This document shows, piece by piece, positions 7,287-16,271 of a stretch of 64,000 nucleotides of DNA (positions within the stretch are counted from its first letter, which is position 1; each line of letters begins with the position of its first letter). Below the pieces are notes generated by a model. That model did not search any database, was not told where the DNA came from, and saw only the letters and a program-made list of their open reading frames with translations. The DNA lies in NCBI GenBank assembly GCA_015066105.1, contig SVOY01000003.1, positions 1 through 64,000 of the forward strand, in the 5' to 3' direction. The position numbers were made by a program, and so were the translations under genes. This stretch comes from Oscillospiraceae bacterium. GTDB taxonomy: Bacteria; Bacillota; Clostridia; Oscillospirales; Acutalibacteraceae.

Positions 7287-8141
7287 TCATCTGACGGCTT
7301 TAATCTCAGAATATGCGCCGTAAAGCTCCGTTTCTCCCGACTTTTTATAGGCTCTGACCCTGTAATAATAGCTTTTGAGCCTTGAGGGAGACTTTTCCTC
7401 AAAGGTTACCGCAGTAATATCCTCAGTTCTGCCGACCTCGGTAAATCCGCCGTCCTTGCGGTCACTGCGTTCAAATATGTAGCCGTCACAGCCTGCAACA
7501 ACCTTTACGTCAAGGCTTACCCTGCCCCATATTTTCTTTGCGGAAAGTATTTCTGTCGTATCAATAAAGGCAGTGGCTGCCTCCTTGCTGAAATTGCCGT
7601 AAAGCTCCTTGTCACCGCCCGTTTTTACGGTCTGCAGGCAGTAGTGGTAAATCTGACCCGAAACCGCATTTTCATCCGTAAAGCTTCCGTTTTTGCTTTC
7701 ACCGACCAGCACGGGACGTGAAAACAATTCGCTTCTTCTGTAAATATGATATTTACAGCCGGGTGCGGTCTTCCAGGAAAGGAAAATATTGCCCTTGTCC
7801 GCCTTAACGGTAAGGCCCTCAGCCGGAGAAATGTCCGAAACGGCAACAAGCTTGAGTGTGCTTGCCTTTTTTGAGGTTTTTTTACCCTCCAACCGCTTCC
7901 AGGCAACCACCTTATACCAATAGGTTGTATCCCTTTCGGCAGTTGTATCGGTAAATTCCGTGCCCGTTGCCCAATCCACGTGAGCAAAGTCACCGTCGGG
8001 AGTAAGGCAACGCTTGATATCGTACTTTTCCGCAAGAGGGCTCTCCTTCCATCTGATGAGAACCTTGTTATCCTCTGTTGCGGAAATTGAGGTTATAACG
8101 GGAGCAACGGTGATTTTGGCCTTTAAATCAACCTCAGCCAT
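7287..8141 (-). CDS. Fibronectin type III repeat protein without signal peptide
   Basis: A 284-residue protein made of three FN3-like domains of about 90 residues. Each has the W/I-x-W strand (VLIRWKESP, IFLSWKTAP, VSLDVKV) and a YWYKVVAWK / YHYCLQTV / YYYRVRAYK final strand. No signal peptide or membrane segment is visible, which is unusual because FN3 repeats in bacteria are mostly extracellular. The start ATG overlaps the nagB stop by one base (TAATG), so the gene is translationally coupled to nagB. FN3 domains usually bind proteins or glycans; the role here is unknown. Possible readings are an intracellular adaptor, or a protein exported without a classical signal. Confidence 0.85.
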   Translation of the reverse strand: MAEVDLKAKITVAPVITSISATEDNKVLIRWKESPLAEKYDIKRCLTPDGDFAHVDWATGTEFTDTTAERDTTYWYKVVAWKRLEGKKTSKKASTLKLVAVSDISPAEGLTVKADKGNIFLSWKTAPGCKYHIYRRSELFSRPVLVGESKNGSFTDENAVSGQIYHYCLQTVKTGGDKELYGNFSKEAATAFIDTTEILSAKKIWGRVSLDVKVVAGCDGYIFERSDRKDGGFTEVGRTEDITAVTFEEKSPSRLKSYYYRVRAYKKSGETELYGAYSEIKAVR

Positions 8142-8881
8142 TATCTGTCACCCAAAAGAGATGCACTTTCCTTATCAAGGAAAACAGTAACGTCGCTGTG
8201 AAGCTGAAGAATTGAAGCGGGACATGAGGGTGTTACCTCTCCTTCAACAAGGGCCTTGACAGCCTTTGCCTTAGCCTCGCCCGTTGCGATAAGCACAATC
8301 TTTTTTGCTCTCATAATGTCGCCTACACCCATAGTAAGTGCGTAGCCGGGCATTTCGGTGCCCACTGCTTCAAAATATTTTTTGTTTGAGTCAATTGTGC
8401 TCTGAGTAAGCTTTACAAGGAAGGGTCTGTCCTTGAATTCATCACCGGGCTCGTTAAAGCCGATGTGACCGTTTGTACCGATACCGAGAAGCTGAATGTC
8501 AATGCCTCCCGCTTCCTTGATTTTCTCGTAATATCTCTTACATTCTGCCTCGGCATCCTCGGGCTTTACGCCTGCAAGGAAATTGACCTTGTCAAAATTG
8601 ACGTCGGTTTTGCCGAAAAGGTTATCCTTCATAAAGTAGTAATAGCTGTTGACGTTTTCTCTGTCGAGGTCAGCGTACTCGTCAAGGTTAAAGGTTGTGA
8701 TATGCTTAAGGCTTACCTCGCCTCTTTCATAGGCCTCGATGATTCTTTTATAGGTTTCAACCGGTGATGCACCCGTGGCAAAGCCGAGCACGCTTCCGTG
8801 GTCTTTATTTATCTGCTTGATATAAATTTCTGCTGCCTGCTTTGAAATTTCATAGGCGTTTTCCAAAATAATAACTTTCAC
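8141..8881 (-). CDS. nagB: Glucosamine-6-phosphate deaminase
   Basis: Converts glucosamine 6-phosphate to fructose 6-phosphate and ammonia, feeding amino sugars into glycolysis. The 246 residues begin at a GTG start at 8881 (VKVIILENAYEIS). The choice is based on homologous N-termini (MKVIIxxN) and the upstream GGGGA site; an open frame extends 30 codons further without support. Motifs seen are the active-site TFNLDEYADLDRENVNSY (catalytic Asp), GIGTNGHIGFNEPG (with His) and the phosphate loop LGFATGASP. Its partner nagA is not adjacent. The downstream FN3 gene overlaps its stop codon. Confidence 0.96.
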   Translation of the reverse strand: MKVIILENAYEISKQAAEIYIKQINKDHGSVLGFATGASPVETYKRIIEAYERGEVSLKHITTFNLDEYADLDRENVNSYYYFMKDNLFGKTDVNFDKVNFLAGVKPEDAEAECKRYYEKIKEAGGIDIQLLGIGTNGHIGFNEPGDEFKDRPFLVKLTQSTIDSNKKYFEAVGTEMPGYALTMGVGDIMRAKKIVLIATGEAKAKAVKALVEGEVTPSCPASILQLHSDVTVFLDKESASLLGDR

Positions 8882-9004
8882 TTTTAATTTCCCCTTTGTG
8901 TTAATTATCTGTTTTATAATAACACATAATATTGATTTTTGCAACGCTAAAATGTGCAAGAATGAACACACAAAGAAAAAAATATTGTTTTTTCACGGTT
9001 TTAT

Positions 9005-9033
9005 TTGCCTTTTCTGTGCCGTTGTGGTATATT
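9005..9033 (+). promoter_or_regulatory. Sigma-A promoter of the NSS transporter gene
   Basis: -35 TTGCCT (9005-9010), 17-nt spacer, -10 TATATT (9028-9033). The leader is about 26 nt. The region 8890-9000 is AT-rich divergent space shared with nagB. Confidence 0.7.
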
Positions 9034-9065
9034 AAAAACCGAAAAAAATTAAAGGACGGTTTTTT

Positions 9066-10391
9066 ATGGAAAAGAAAAGAGATTCCTTTGCCTCACGCTG
9101 GGGCTTTGTTATGGCCTGCATCGGCTCGGCCGTGGGTATGGGCAATATCTGGCTCTTCCCTGCAAGAGTATCGGGCTACGGCGGCGGAGCATTTATAATT
9201 ATTTATCTGTTTTTTGTTCTGCTTATCGGCTCAACGGGAGTTATCGGCGAAATGAGCTTCGGCAGAATGGCACGCTCGGGACCTATTGACGCCTTCGGCA
9301 AGGCTACAGAGTCAAAAGGCTCACAAAAGCCGGGCAAGGCTTTAGGCTTCATACCCACCCTGGGCTCCCTTGCACTTGCAATAGGCTACAGTGTTGTTAT
9401 GGGCTGGATTTTAAAGTACGCCTTTTCAGCACTCAGAGGTACGCTTCTTAATTCTTCCGACGTTGATGAGTTTATGGGCTCCTTCGGAGAAATGGCATCA
9501 CAGTTCGGCAATAATATGTGGCAGAGCATAGCCGTGACCTTAACCGTAATCATACTTATTTTCGGCATAGGCTCGGGAATTGAAAAGGCAAACAAGGTTA
9601 TGATGCCGCTTTTCTTTTTCCTTTTCCTGGGTCTTGGCATTTACATTGCCTTTCAGCCCGGTGCCGTTGACGGATACAAGTATATTTTCACCGTTGATGC
9701 AAAGGCTCTTGCCGACCCGCTCACATGGATTTATGCACTCGGTCAGGCCTTTTTCTCCCTTTCCGTTGCAGGCAACGGCACGCTGATTTACGGCTCCTAC
9801 CTTTCTGACAGTGAGGATATCCCCCGCTCGGCAAAAAATGTGGCATTTTTTGACACACTGGCCGCAATGCTCGCCGCACTTGTTATAATCCCCGCAATGG
9901 CAACGGCAGGCGCAAAGCTTGACCAGGGCGGACCTATGCTGATGTTTGTTTTTCTGCCCAATCTTTTCAAATCAATGCCCGGCGGAAGTGTTATTGCAAT
10001 TATTTTCTTTGTTGCCGTAACCTTTGCGGGACTTACCTCTCTTATCAATCTTTACGAAACCCCCGTTGCAACCCTTCAGGAGCACTTTAAGCTCAAAAGG
10101 CCTCTTGCCTGCATTATTACGGGTGCGGCAGGTCTCGGCATTTCACTGCTTATTCAGCATATCGTTTCGGATTGGATGGACGTTATTTCAATTTACATCT
10201 GTCCCCTCGGTGCAGGTCTTGCAGGTATAATGTTCTTCTGGGTGCTTGGCAAAAAGATTGCGGAAAAAGAGATTTCAAAGGGAAGAGAGAAGCCGCTGCC
10301 CCGTTATATAATTCCACTTGCAAAATATGTTTTCTGCCCGCTTTGCATACTTGTGCTTATTGCAGGTGCAATACTCGGCGGTATAGGTTAA
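9066..10391 (+). CDS. Neurotransmitter:sodium symporter (SNF) family transporter
   Basis: Na+-dependent uptake of an amino acid or related amine across the cytoplasmic membrane. The 441 residues hold 11-12 predicted helices in the LeuT-like fold. The family signature in helix 1 is SRWGFVMACIGSAVGMGNIW, containing the unwound Gly-Met-Gly-Asn-Ile-Trp segment that binds Na+ and substrate. GYGGGAFIIIY in helix 2 and FSLSVAGNGTLIYGSYL around helix 6 are also typical. It is followed 10 nt later by the PHP phosphatase gene with which it forms an operon. The substrate cannot be deduced; tryptophan, tyrosine and branched-chain amino acids are known for relatives. Confidence 0.93.
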   Translation: MEKKRDSFASRWGFVMACIGSAVGMGNIWLFPARVSGYGGGAFIIIYLFFVLLIGSTGVIGEMSFGRMARSGPIDAFGKATESKGSQKPGKALGFIPTLGSLALAIGYSVVMGWILKYAFSALRGTLLNSSDVDEFMGSFGEMASQFGNNMWQSIAVTLTVIILIFGIGSGIEKANKVMMPLFFFLFLGLGIYIAFQPGAVDGYKYIFTVDAKALADPLTWIYALGQAFFSLSVAGNGTLIYGSYLSDSEDIPRSAKNVAFFDTLAAMLAALVIIPAMATAGAKLDQGGPMLMFVFLPNLFKSMPGGSVIAIIFFVAVTFAGLTSLINLYETPVATLQEHFKLKRPLACIITGAAGLGISLLIQHIVSDWMDVISIYICPLGAGLAGIMFFWVLGKKIAEKEISKGREKPLPRYIIPLAKYVFCPLCILVLIAGAILGGIG

Positions 10392-10401
10392 GGAGCAAGC
10401 A

Positions 10402-11175
10402 ATGAAATATAATTATCATACGCACACCACACGCTGCCACCATGCCAAGGGCACCGACGAGGAATTTGTGCTTGCCGCCATTGAGGCAGGCTTTGACGAA
10501 ATCGGCTTTGCCGACCACAGCCCCTGGCCCTATGAAAAGGGCTTTGTTTCACACATCAGAATGATACCTGACGAGCTTGAGAATTATTGCAGCAGTATTG
10601 AATCCCTCGGTGAAAAATACAAGGATAAAATCAGCATAAAGCTCGGCCTTGAGTGTGAATATTTTCCTAAATACGTGCCCTGGCTTAAAGAGAAAATCAA
10701 GGAGCACGGCATTGATTTTATAATTCTCGGCCACCATTTTTGCGTTGACGAGCCGGGAAGAATTTACAACGGCGACATTACAACGCCCGAGGAGCTTTAT
10801 ACCTTTTGCGACGATATTGTTGAAGCAATGGAAACGGGCCTTTTTATGTATGTTGCCCACCCGGATATTTTTATGCGCGGCTATCCCGTTTTTGACAGCC
10901 ATTGCCGTGAGGTCTCAAGAAGAATCATTGAAAAGGCAAAGGAAACGAACACTCCCCTTGAATACAATCTTTTAGGCTTCAGCCACAGCATAAACGACGG
11001 AAAGCAGGGCTATCCCTACCCCGATTTCTGGAAAATGTGTGCTGAAATCAAGCCGCCCGTAACTATCGGCATTGATGCTCACAGACCGGAGGCGTACCTT
11101 GATTACGGACTTTATCGCAAGGGAATTGATTCCTTGAAGGCTCTCGGCCTTGAAATTGAAGAAAAGCTGATTTAA
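10402..11175 (+). CDS. PHP-family phosphatase, histidinol-phosphatase (HisK/HisJ) type
   Basis: A 257-residue PHP-domain metallo-phosphoesterase. The first metal motif is YHTHTTRCHHA at residues 4-14, then GFADHSPWP, a histidine-containing LGHHF, VAHPDIF, and the C-terminal IGIDAHRPE with Asp-x-His. This layout matches the HisK/HisJ-type histidinol-phosphatases that dephosphorylate L-histidinol phosphate in histidine synthesis. No other his genes are near and it is cotranscribed with an amino acid symporter, so the histidine role is likely but not proven; another small phosphate ester is possible. AAGGAG lies 6 nt before the ATG. Confidence 0.88.
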   Translation: MKYNYHTHTTRCHHAKGTDEEFVLAAIEAGFDEIGFADHSPWPYEKGFVSHIRMIPDELENYCSSIESLGEKYKDKISIKLGLECEYFPKYVPWLKEKIKEHGIDFIILGHHFCVDEPGRIYNGDITTPEELYTFCDDIVEAMETGLFMYVAHPDIFMRGYPVFDSHCREVSRRIIEKAKETNTPLEYNLLGFSHSINDGKQGYPYPDFWKMCAEIKPPVTIGIDAHRPEAYLDYGLYRKGIDSLKALGLEIEEKLI

Positions 11176-11198
11176 GTCAAAATAGTTATCCACAAAGT

Positions 11199-11228
11199 GG
11201 CTGTAAAAAAACTCGTTTTTTTACAGCC
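11199..11228 (+). terminator. Terminator after the PHP phosphatase gene
   Basis: Perfect 13-bp stem GGCTGTAAAAAAA (11199-11211) and TTTTTTTACAGCC (11216-11228), loop CTCG. The same stem sequence recurs at 27380-27421 and as the ends of the repeat at 17656-17903. Confidence 0.9.
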
Positions 11229-11236
11229 GCTTTATG

Positions 11237-11266
11237 TTGCATATTACCCTTTTGATATGATACAAT
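11237..11266 (+). promoter_or_regulatory. Probable promoter of the M16 peptidase operon
   Basis: -35 TTGCAT (11237-11242), 18-nt spacer, extended -10 TGATACAAT (hexamer 11261-11266). It would give a leader of about 22 nt before ATG 11295. Confidence 0.55.
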
Positions 11267-11294
11267 AATAATGATATAAACTCGGAGGTGCATT

Positions 11295-12575
11295 ATGAAA
11301 AGTAAAATAATAGCACCGGGCGTTAAGCTTTGCACACACAAAACAAAGCAGTTTAAAACCTCGGTGGTTTCATTCAACATAGTTACATCCCTTTCGGAAA
11401 ATGCAGGCAAAAAGGCTCTGCTTTTAAATCTGCTTGCAAGAACAAATAAGATTTACCCGACAATTACCGAGATGAACCGCCGCCTTGCAGGCCTTTACGG
11501 TGCGGTGATTTCCCCTTCAATCAGAAAAATCGGCGAGGCTCAGGTGCTTTCGCTTGTGCTCGTATGCCTTGATGACCGCTTTGCCCTCAAGGGCGAAAAG
11601 GTGCTTTGCGAGGCACTTAAGCTTGTTTCCTCCTGCCTTTTTATGCCCGATATCACCACCGAGGGCTTTAAAGAGGATAATATAAAAAGAGAAAAGCGTC
11701 TTCTTATCGAAAAGCTTGAAAGCGAAAAGGACGAAAAGCGCATCTACGCCCTCAACACCATGCTTGGTGAAATGTGCCGCGACGAGGCCTACGGCATAAA
11801 CCGCCTTGGTACAAAGGAGGAAATTGAGGCCGCAACGGGCAAGGAGCTTCTTAAGCTCTGGAAGGATTTGCTTTTCAAAGCACCGGTACAGATAAACGTA
11901 ACGGGCAACTTTGACGAAAAAGAGATTGAAGAAGCCGTAACAAAGCTCTTTGCTCCCCTTGAAAGGAAAAAGGAGAATATCCTTGAGGTGCACACCGAAT
12001 TTGTTACCGAAGCCTTTGAAAGCAAAACCGTGCGTGAAAAGCAGAGTGTAAAGCAGGGCAAGCTTGTTATCGGTATGCGTGCAGGTATGACCTACGACTT
12101 TGACAACTTTCCCGCAATTAAGCTGATGAATGCAATTTTCGGCAGCGGCACCTTCTCAAAGCTTTTTATGAACGTAAGAGAAAAAATGAGCCTTTGCTAT
12201 TACTGCGCCTCAAGGCTTGACAGCAACAAGGGCATTATAACCGTTGAAAGCGGTGTTGAAACCGAAAACGCGGAAAAGGCCCTTGAAGCAATCCGCCATG
12301 AGCTTGACGAAATAAGGCGCGGCAGCTTCACGGACGAAACGGTGGAAAATGCCAAAAAGAGCCTTTACGATTTATATAACAGCGTTTATGACAGCGTTGC
12401 CGGCATCAACGACTGGATGACCTCTTATGCGGTGAAAAATGAAATTACAGAGCCCTGCTCACTCGGAGAAATGATTAACGGTGTATGCCGCGAGGAAATA
12501 ATAATTGCCGCTTCAATGGTAACCGAGGACACCGTGTATATACTCGAAAGCGATGCAAAGGAGGCCGCAGAATGA
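11295..12575 (+). CDS. M16 family peptidase-like protein lacking the HxxEH motif (YmfF-type)
   Basis: A 426-residue protein with the two-domain insulinase (M16) fold. The N-terminal half has NRRLAGLYGAVISPSIRKIG in place of a zinc site, with no HxxEH visible, so it is probably the non-catalytic partner. The C-terminal half has the typical GSGTFSKLFMNVREKMSLCYY segment. Such pairs, called YmfF/YmfH in Bacillus, are thought to form heterodimeric zinc peptidases; a related pair matures peptides in other systems. It overlaps the catalytic partner by four bases (ATGA), which argues for coupled synthesis. GGAGG precedes the ATG at 11295. Confidence 0.88.
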   Translation: MKSKIIAPGVKLCTHKTKQFKTSVVSFNIVTSLSENAGKKALLLNLLARTNKIYPTITEMNRRLAGLYGAVISPSIRKIGEAQVLSLVLVCLDDRFALKGEKVLCEALKLVSSCLFMPDITTEGFKEDNIKREKRLLIEKLESEKDEKRIYALNTMLGEMCRDEAYGINRLGTKEEIEAATGKELLKLWKDLLFKAPVQINVTGNFDEKEIEEAVTKLFAPLERKKENILEVHTEFVTEAFESKTVREKQSVKQGKLVIGMRAGMTYDFDNFPAIKLMNAIFGSGTFSKLFMNVREKMSLCYYCASRLDSNKGIITVESGVETENAEKALEAIRHELDEIRRGSFTDETVENAKKSLYDLYNSVYDSVAGINDWMTSYAVKNEITEPCSLGEMINGVCREEIIIAASMVTEDTVYILESDAKEAAE

Positions 12576-13834
12576 AAAAGATAAGAAACGAGCTTCTTAA
12601 GGAAGAATATTATGAAATTGACCATAAAAGCGGTCTTAAAATCCTTGTAATGGAAAAGCCCGACTATTCGGGAGCCTTTGCTATGTTCGGCACACGCTAC
12701 GGCAGTGTTGATACCTGCTTCCGCCTTAAGGGCGAGGAAAGCTACACCTCTGTGCCCGAGGGTATTGCCCATTTTCTTGAGCACAAGCTTTTTGAAAGTG
12801 AGGAGCTTGACGCTTTTGAGCGTTTTGCAAAAACCGGGGCAAACGCCAACGCCTTCACCTCCTTTGACCGCACCTGCTATATTTTTCAGTGTGCCGATAA
12901 TTTTTACGAAAACCTTGAAATTCTTTTGGATTTCGTAAAGGCCCCTTATTTCACCGAGGAAACGGTGCAAAAGGAGCAGGGCATCATAGGCCAGGAGATA
13001 AGAATGTATCAGGATAACCCGGACTGGCAGGTGCTTTTCAACCTTCTGAGAGGCCTTTACGTCAACAATCCCGTAAGAATTGATATTGCGGGCACGGTAG
13101 AATCCATAGCACAAATCAGTGCTGACCTTCTTTACTCCTGCTACAGAACCTTTTACAACAACTCAAATATGTGCCTTGCCGTTGCGGGCAACGTAAAGGC
13201 GCAGGACGTAATCGCCATAGCTGACAGGGTGCTTAAAGTTGAGGAGCCCGTTACCTTTGAGCAGATTGTACCCGAGGAGCCCTACGCCGTTCAGACGGAC
13301 TATATTGAGGAAAAGCTTGACGTTGAGGTGCCGAAGTTTGCTCTCGGCTTCAAGGAAAAATGCGAGGAGCTTGTGCCCTCACCGAAAAAGTTGCTTCTTT
13401 ATAATCTTGCGCTTGAAATTATTGCAGGCAGGTTCTCCCCTCTTTACACAAAAATGCTTGACGAGGGCCTTATCAACACAGCCTTCGGCAAGGAGTATTT
13501 TTACGGCAGAGGCTTTGCCGCAGTGCTTTTCAGCGGTGAAAGCAAGAAGCCCGAAAGGGTAAAGGCGGAAATTCTCAATGAAATTGCACGCATAAGAAAC
13601 GAGGGCATTTCTCAGGAGGATTTTGAGGTTTGCCTTAAGAAAAAATACGGCGCGGAGATTTACTCATATAATGACGTAAACGACCTTGCAAACAATCTTT
13701 GCGATGCCTGGCTCAACGGCTACGGTATTTTTGATACCGTTGAGCTTTACAAAACCATAACGAAGCAGGACGTTGAAGCGGTGATAAAAGATGGCTTTGA
13801 CATTGAAAATGTCTGCCTTTCAGTTATTAAATAA
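12572..13834 (+). CDS. M16 family zinc peptidase (YmfH-type)
   Basis: A 420-residue insulinase-family metallopeptidase. The inverted zinc motif HFLEHKLFE (H-x-x-E-H) lies near residue 65, followed by FDRTCYIFQC and, about 80 residues on, the third ligand region in KEQGIIGQEIRM. The start at 12572 overlaps the preceding non-catalytic subunit's stop (ATGA) and matches family N-termini; a longer frame from 12485 would lie wholly inside the upstream gene. It probably acts on peptides in the cytosol or at the inner membrane face. No precursor peptide gene was found nearby, so no RiPP role is claimed. Confidence 0.92.
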   Translation: MKKIRNELLKEEYYEIDHKSGLKILVMEKPDYSGAFAMFGTRYGSVDTCFRLKGEESYTSVPEGIAHFLEHKLFESEELDAFERFAKTGANANAFTSFDRTCYIFQCADNFYENLEILLDFVKAPYFTEETVQKEQGIIGQEIRMYQDNPDWQVLFNLLRGLYVNNPVRIDIAGTVESIAQISADLLYSCYRTFYNNSNMCLAVAGNVKAQDVIAIADRVLKVEEPVTFEQIVPEEPYAVQTDYIEEKLDVEVPKFALGFKEKCEELVPSPKKLLLYNLALEIIAGRFSPLYTKMLDEGLINTAFGKEYFYGRGFAAVLFSGESKKPERVKAEILNEIARIRNEGISQEDFEVCLKKKYGAEIYSYNDVNDLANNLCDAWLNGYGIFDTVELYKTITKQDVEAVIKDGFDIENVCLSVIK

Positions 13835-13846
13835 GGAGTTAAAGCT

Positions 13847-16015
13847 ATGGGAAAAACATTAGTTCTTGCAGAAAAGCCCTCTGTAGCAAGAGATATTGCA
13901 AGAGTGCTCGGCTGTAAGGGAAAGGGCGACGGCTGCATAAACGGTGACAAATACGTTGTCACCTGGGCACTCGGTCACCTTGTAACCCTTGCTGACCCCG
14001 ACGCTTACGACGATAAATACAAGGCCTGGCGGCTTGAGGATTTGCCCATGCTGCCTGAAAAAATGAAGCTTGTTACAATCAAGCAGACCTCAAAGCAGTA
14101 CAGAATAGTTTCTGCGCTTATGAAGCGGCCCGACATTGATAAGCTTGTTATTGCAACGGATGCGGGCCGTGAGGGTGAGCTTGTGGCACGTTGGATTATG
14201 ATGAAGGCTCACTGCAAGCTGCCCGCCTACCGTCTGTGGATTTCGTCACAGACGGACAGAGCAATAAAAGAGGGCTTTCAGAACCTCAGAAGCGCGAAGG
14301 AATACGACAACCTCTACTACTCTGCCCAGGCGCGCGCCGAGGCAGACTGGCTTGTGGGACTCAACACAACAAGAGCACTCACCTGCAAGTATAACGCCTC
14401 GCTTTCTGCCGGCCGCGTACAGACCCCTACCCTTGCGCTGATTGTTCAGCGTGAGGAGGAGATTCAGAATTTTGTGCCCAAGCTTTACTACACGGTAAAG
14501 GGCGATTTCGGTGCCTTCAAGGGCACCTACCGCGACGGCAAGGGTAACACCCGTTTTTCCGACAAGGCCTTTGCAGAGAGCCTGCAAAAGAGCCTTCTCG
14601 GCAGAAGCTACAGTGTTACAAGGCTTGAAAAGGCAACCAAAAAGCAGAATCCCCCTGCCGCATACGACCTTACGGAGCTTCAGCGTGATGCCAACAAAAG
14701 GTACGGCTATTCTGCAAAGCAGACCCTTTCTCTTATGCAGAGCCTTTACGAATATCACAAGGTGCTCACCTATCCGAGAACGGATTCACGCTACATAACA
14801 GACGACATTGTTGCAACTCTGCCCGAAAGGCTTCGTGCAATGGCGGTGGTTCCCTATCAGGCAAGTGCAATGAGGCTTGCAAGAGGAAAAATTGAAACAA
14901 AATATATCGTAAACAACGCAAAGGTATCTGACCACCACGCTATTATTCCCACCGAGCAGAGCCCTAACCTTTCAAAGCTCTCCTATGAGGAAAGAAACAT
15001 TTATGACCTTGTTGTAAGGCGTTTTATGGCAGTTTTGAGTGAGCCTTTTCAGTATGACGAGGTGAAAATTGAAATTGCAGCTGACAAGGGCAGCTTTTTT
15101 GCCAAGGGTAAAACGCCCGTAAAGCAGGGCTGGAAGGAATTTTACGGCACCCTTGACGAGGATGAGGATGATGACAGCGACGACAAGGCACAGAGTCTGC
15201 CGCCCCTTAAGCAGGGTCAGGCACTAAACCTTAAGGGAATAAAAATTGCAGAAGGTAAAACAAAGCCCCCTGCACGCTACACAGAGGCTACACTGCTTTC
15301 GGCAATGGAAAACCCCTCAAAGCAGATTACGGACAAGACCCTCAAGGCTGTTATTGAGTCAACAAGCGGTCTCGGCACACCGGCAACAAGGGCCGACATT
15401 ATTGAAAAGCTGTTTGACAACTTTTCCATTGAGCGCGTAGGCAAGGAAATTCATCCCACGGCAAAGGGCAAGCGGCTTGTGCGCATTGTACCCGAGGATT
15501 TGAAATCTGCAACACTCACTGCCAAATGGGAGCAGCAGCTGCAGAACATCAGCCAAGGCAAGCAGAGTATGAAAAAATTCATCGGCGAAATGAGAGAATA
15601 CTCAACCTCGCTTGTTTCCAAGGTTATTGTTTCAGATGCGCAGTACAACCACGAAAATGCCACCAAGGACAAATGCCCCGTCTGCGGCAAGTATCTGCTT
15701 GAGGTCAACGGCAAAAAGGGCAAGATGCTCATTTGTCAGGACAGAGAATGCGGCTACCGCAAGGGCCTTACACAGATAACAAACGCCCGTTGCCCCGAAT
15801 GTCACAAGAAGCTTGAGCTGCGCGGTGAAGGCGACAAAAAACTATTCGTCTGCAAATGCGGCTACCGCGAAAGGCTTTCTGACTTCAACAAGCGCAAGCA
15901 GGACAGCGGTGCAAACAAGTTTGATGTGATGAATTATATGAAAAAGCAGCAGAAGGAAGAAAAGAGCAAGCCGGACAATAATCCTATGGCGGATTTATTG
16001 AAGGATTTCTTCTGA
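13847..16015 (+). CDS. topB: DNA topoisomerase III
   Basis: Type IA topoisomerase that relaxes and decatenates DNA by cutting one strand through a 5'-phosphotyrosine. The 722 residues begin with the TOPRIM domain (KTLVLAEKPSVARDIARVLG; acidic ATDAGREGE near residue 105). The active-site tyrosine is in LTYPRTDSRY near residue 308. SGLGTPATRADIIE closes the core domain. The C-terminus carries two zinc-ribbon segments, CPVCGKYLL...CQDRECGYRK and CPECHKK...CKCGYRE. An acidic insert (DEDEDDDSDD, about residue 440) is unusual. It follows the M16 pair by 12 nt with AAGGAG, so it is likely cotranscribed, with termination in the repeat at 16027-16180. Confidence 0.97.
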   Translation: MGKTLVLAEKPSVARDIARVLGCKGKGDGCINGDKYVVTWALGHLVTLADPDAYDDKYKAWRLEDLPMLPEKMKLVTIKQTSKQYRIVSALMKRPDIDKLVIATDAGREGELVARWIMMKAHCKLPAYRLWISSQTDRAIKEGFQNLRSAKEYDNLYYSAQARAEADWLVGLNTTRALTCKYNASLSAGRVQTPTLALIVQREEEIQNFVPKLYYTVKGDFGAFKGTYRDGKGNTRFSDKAFAESLQKSLLGRSYSVTRLEKATKKQNPPAAYDLTELQRDANKRYGYSAKQTLSLMQSLYEYHKVLTYPRTDSRYITDDIVATLPERLRAMAVVPYQASAMRLARGKIETKYIVNNAKVSDHHAIIPTEQSPNLSKLSYEERNIYDLVVRRFMAVLSEPFQYDEVKIEIAADKGSFFAKGKTPVKQGWKEFYGTLDEDEDDDSDDKAQSLPPLKQGQALNLKGIKIAEGKTKPPARYTEATLLSAMENPSKQITDKTLKAVIESTSGLGTPATRADIIEKLFDNFSIERVGKEIHPTAKGKRLVRIVPEDLKSATLTAKWEQQLQNISQGKQSMKKFIGEMREYSTSLVSKVIVSDAQYNHENATKDKCPVCGKYLLEVNGKKGKMLICQDRECGYRKGLTQITNARCPECHKKLELRGEGDKKLFVCKCGYRERLSDFNKRKQDSGANKFDVMNYMKKQQKEEKSKPDNNPMADLLKDFF

Positions 16016-16026
16016 TAAAGTTAAAA

Positions 16027-16180
16027 GGGACTGCAAAAACAGCAGACCGCATAAGCCGGGATAAGCAGAGGGGTTGTTCGGATTTTAAAATCCGAACAAC
16101 CCCTTTAAAACATAAAAAATATAAAATAATTGCAAAAGCTGTGTTTCTGCTGTTTGTTCATCCTGCGCATTTTTCACGCC
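16027..16180 (+). repeat. Structured intergenic repeat family 1, copy 1
   Basis: About 154 bp downstream of topB. Its centre is a 34-bp perfect palindrome at 16070-16103 (GGGGTTGTTCGG...CCGAACAACCCC). A second copy lies inverted at 17656-17903 and shares the left flank (GCAGACCGCATAA), the palindrome, the CCCTTTAAAACATAAAAAA stretch, ATAATTGCAAAA, and the right end TTTGTTCAT-CTGCGCATTTTT. The palindrome probably also terminates topB transcription. Confidence 0.8.
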
Positions 16181-16207
16181 CATGAAAAGAGCTGTAATAG
16201 AACAAAT

Positions 16208-16271
16208 GAGGGGCTCTGCCCCTCACCCGCAAGCTTTTGAAAAAGCTTGACCAAAACATTTATTGTTTTTA
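16208..16271 (-). repeat. Intergenic repeat family 2, copy 1 (3' of the DUF896 gene)
   Basis: Two hairpins in a row, GAGGGGC-TCT-GCCCCTC (16208-16224) and AAGCTTTTGAAAAAGCTT (16231-16248), then CCAAAACATTTATTGTTTTTA. Copy 2 lies at 17921-17990 in the same orientation. Both abut the stop codon of a minus-strand gene, so they probably serve as 3' terminators. Confidence 0.75.

Noticed and set aside
12485..12571. Earlier start for the YmfH-type peptidase
   Set aside because: The 29 extra codons overlap the upstream gene and lack a ribosome-binding site; the ATGA overlap at 12572 fits the family N-terminus.
11295..13834. RiPP maturation system built on the M16 peptidase pair
   Set aside because: No precursor peptide, radical SAM or exporter gene is adjacent; the pair matches the widespread YmfF/YmfH type.
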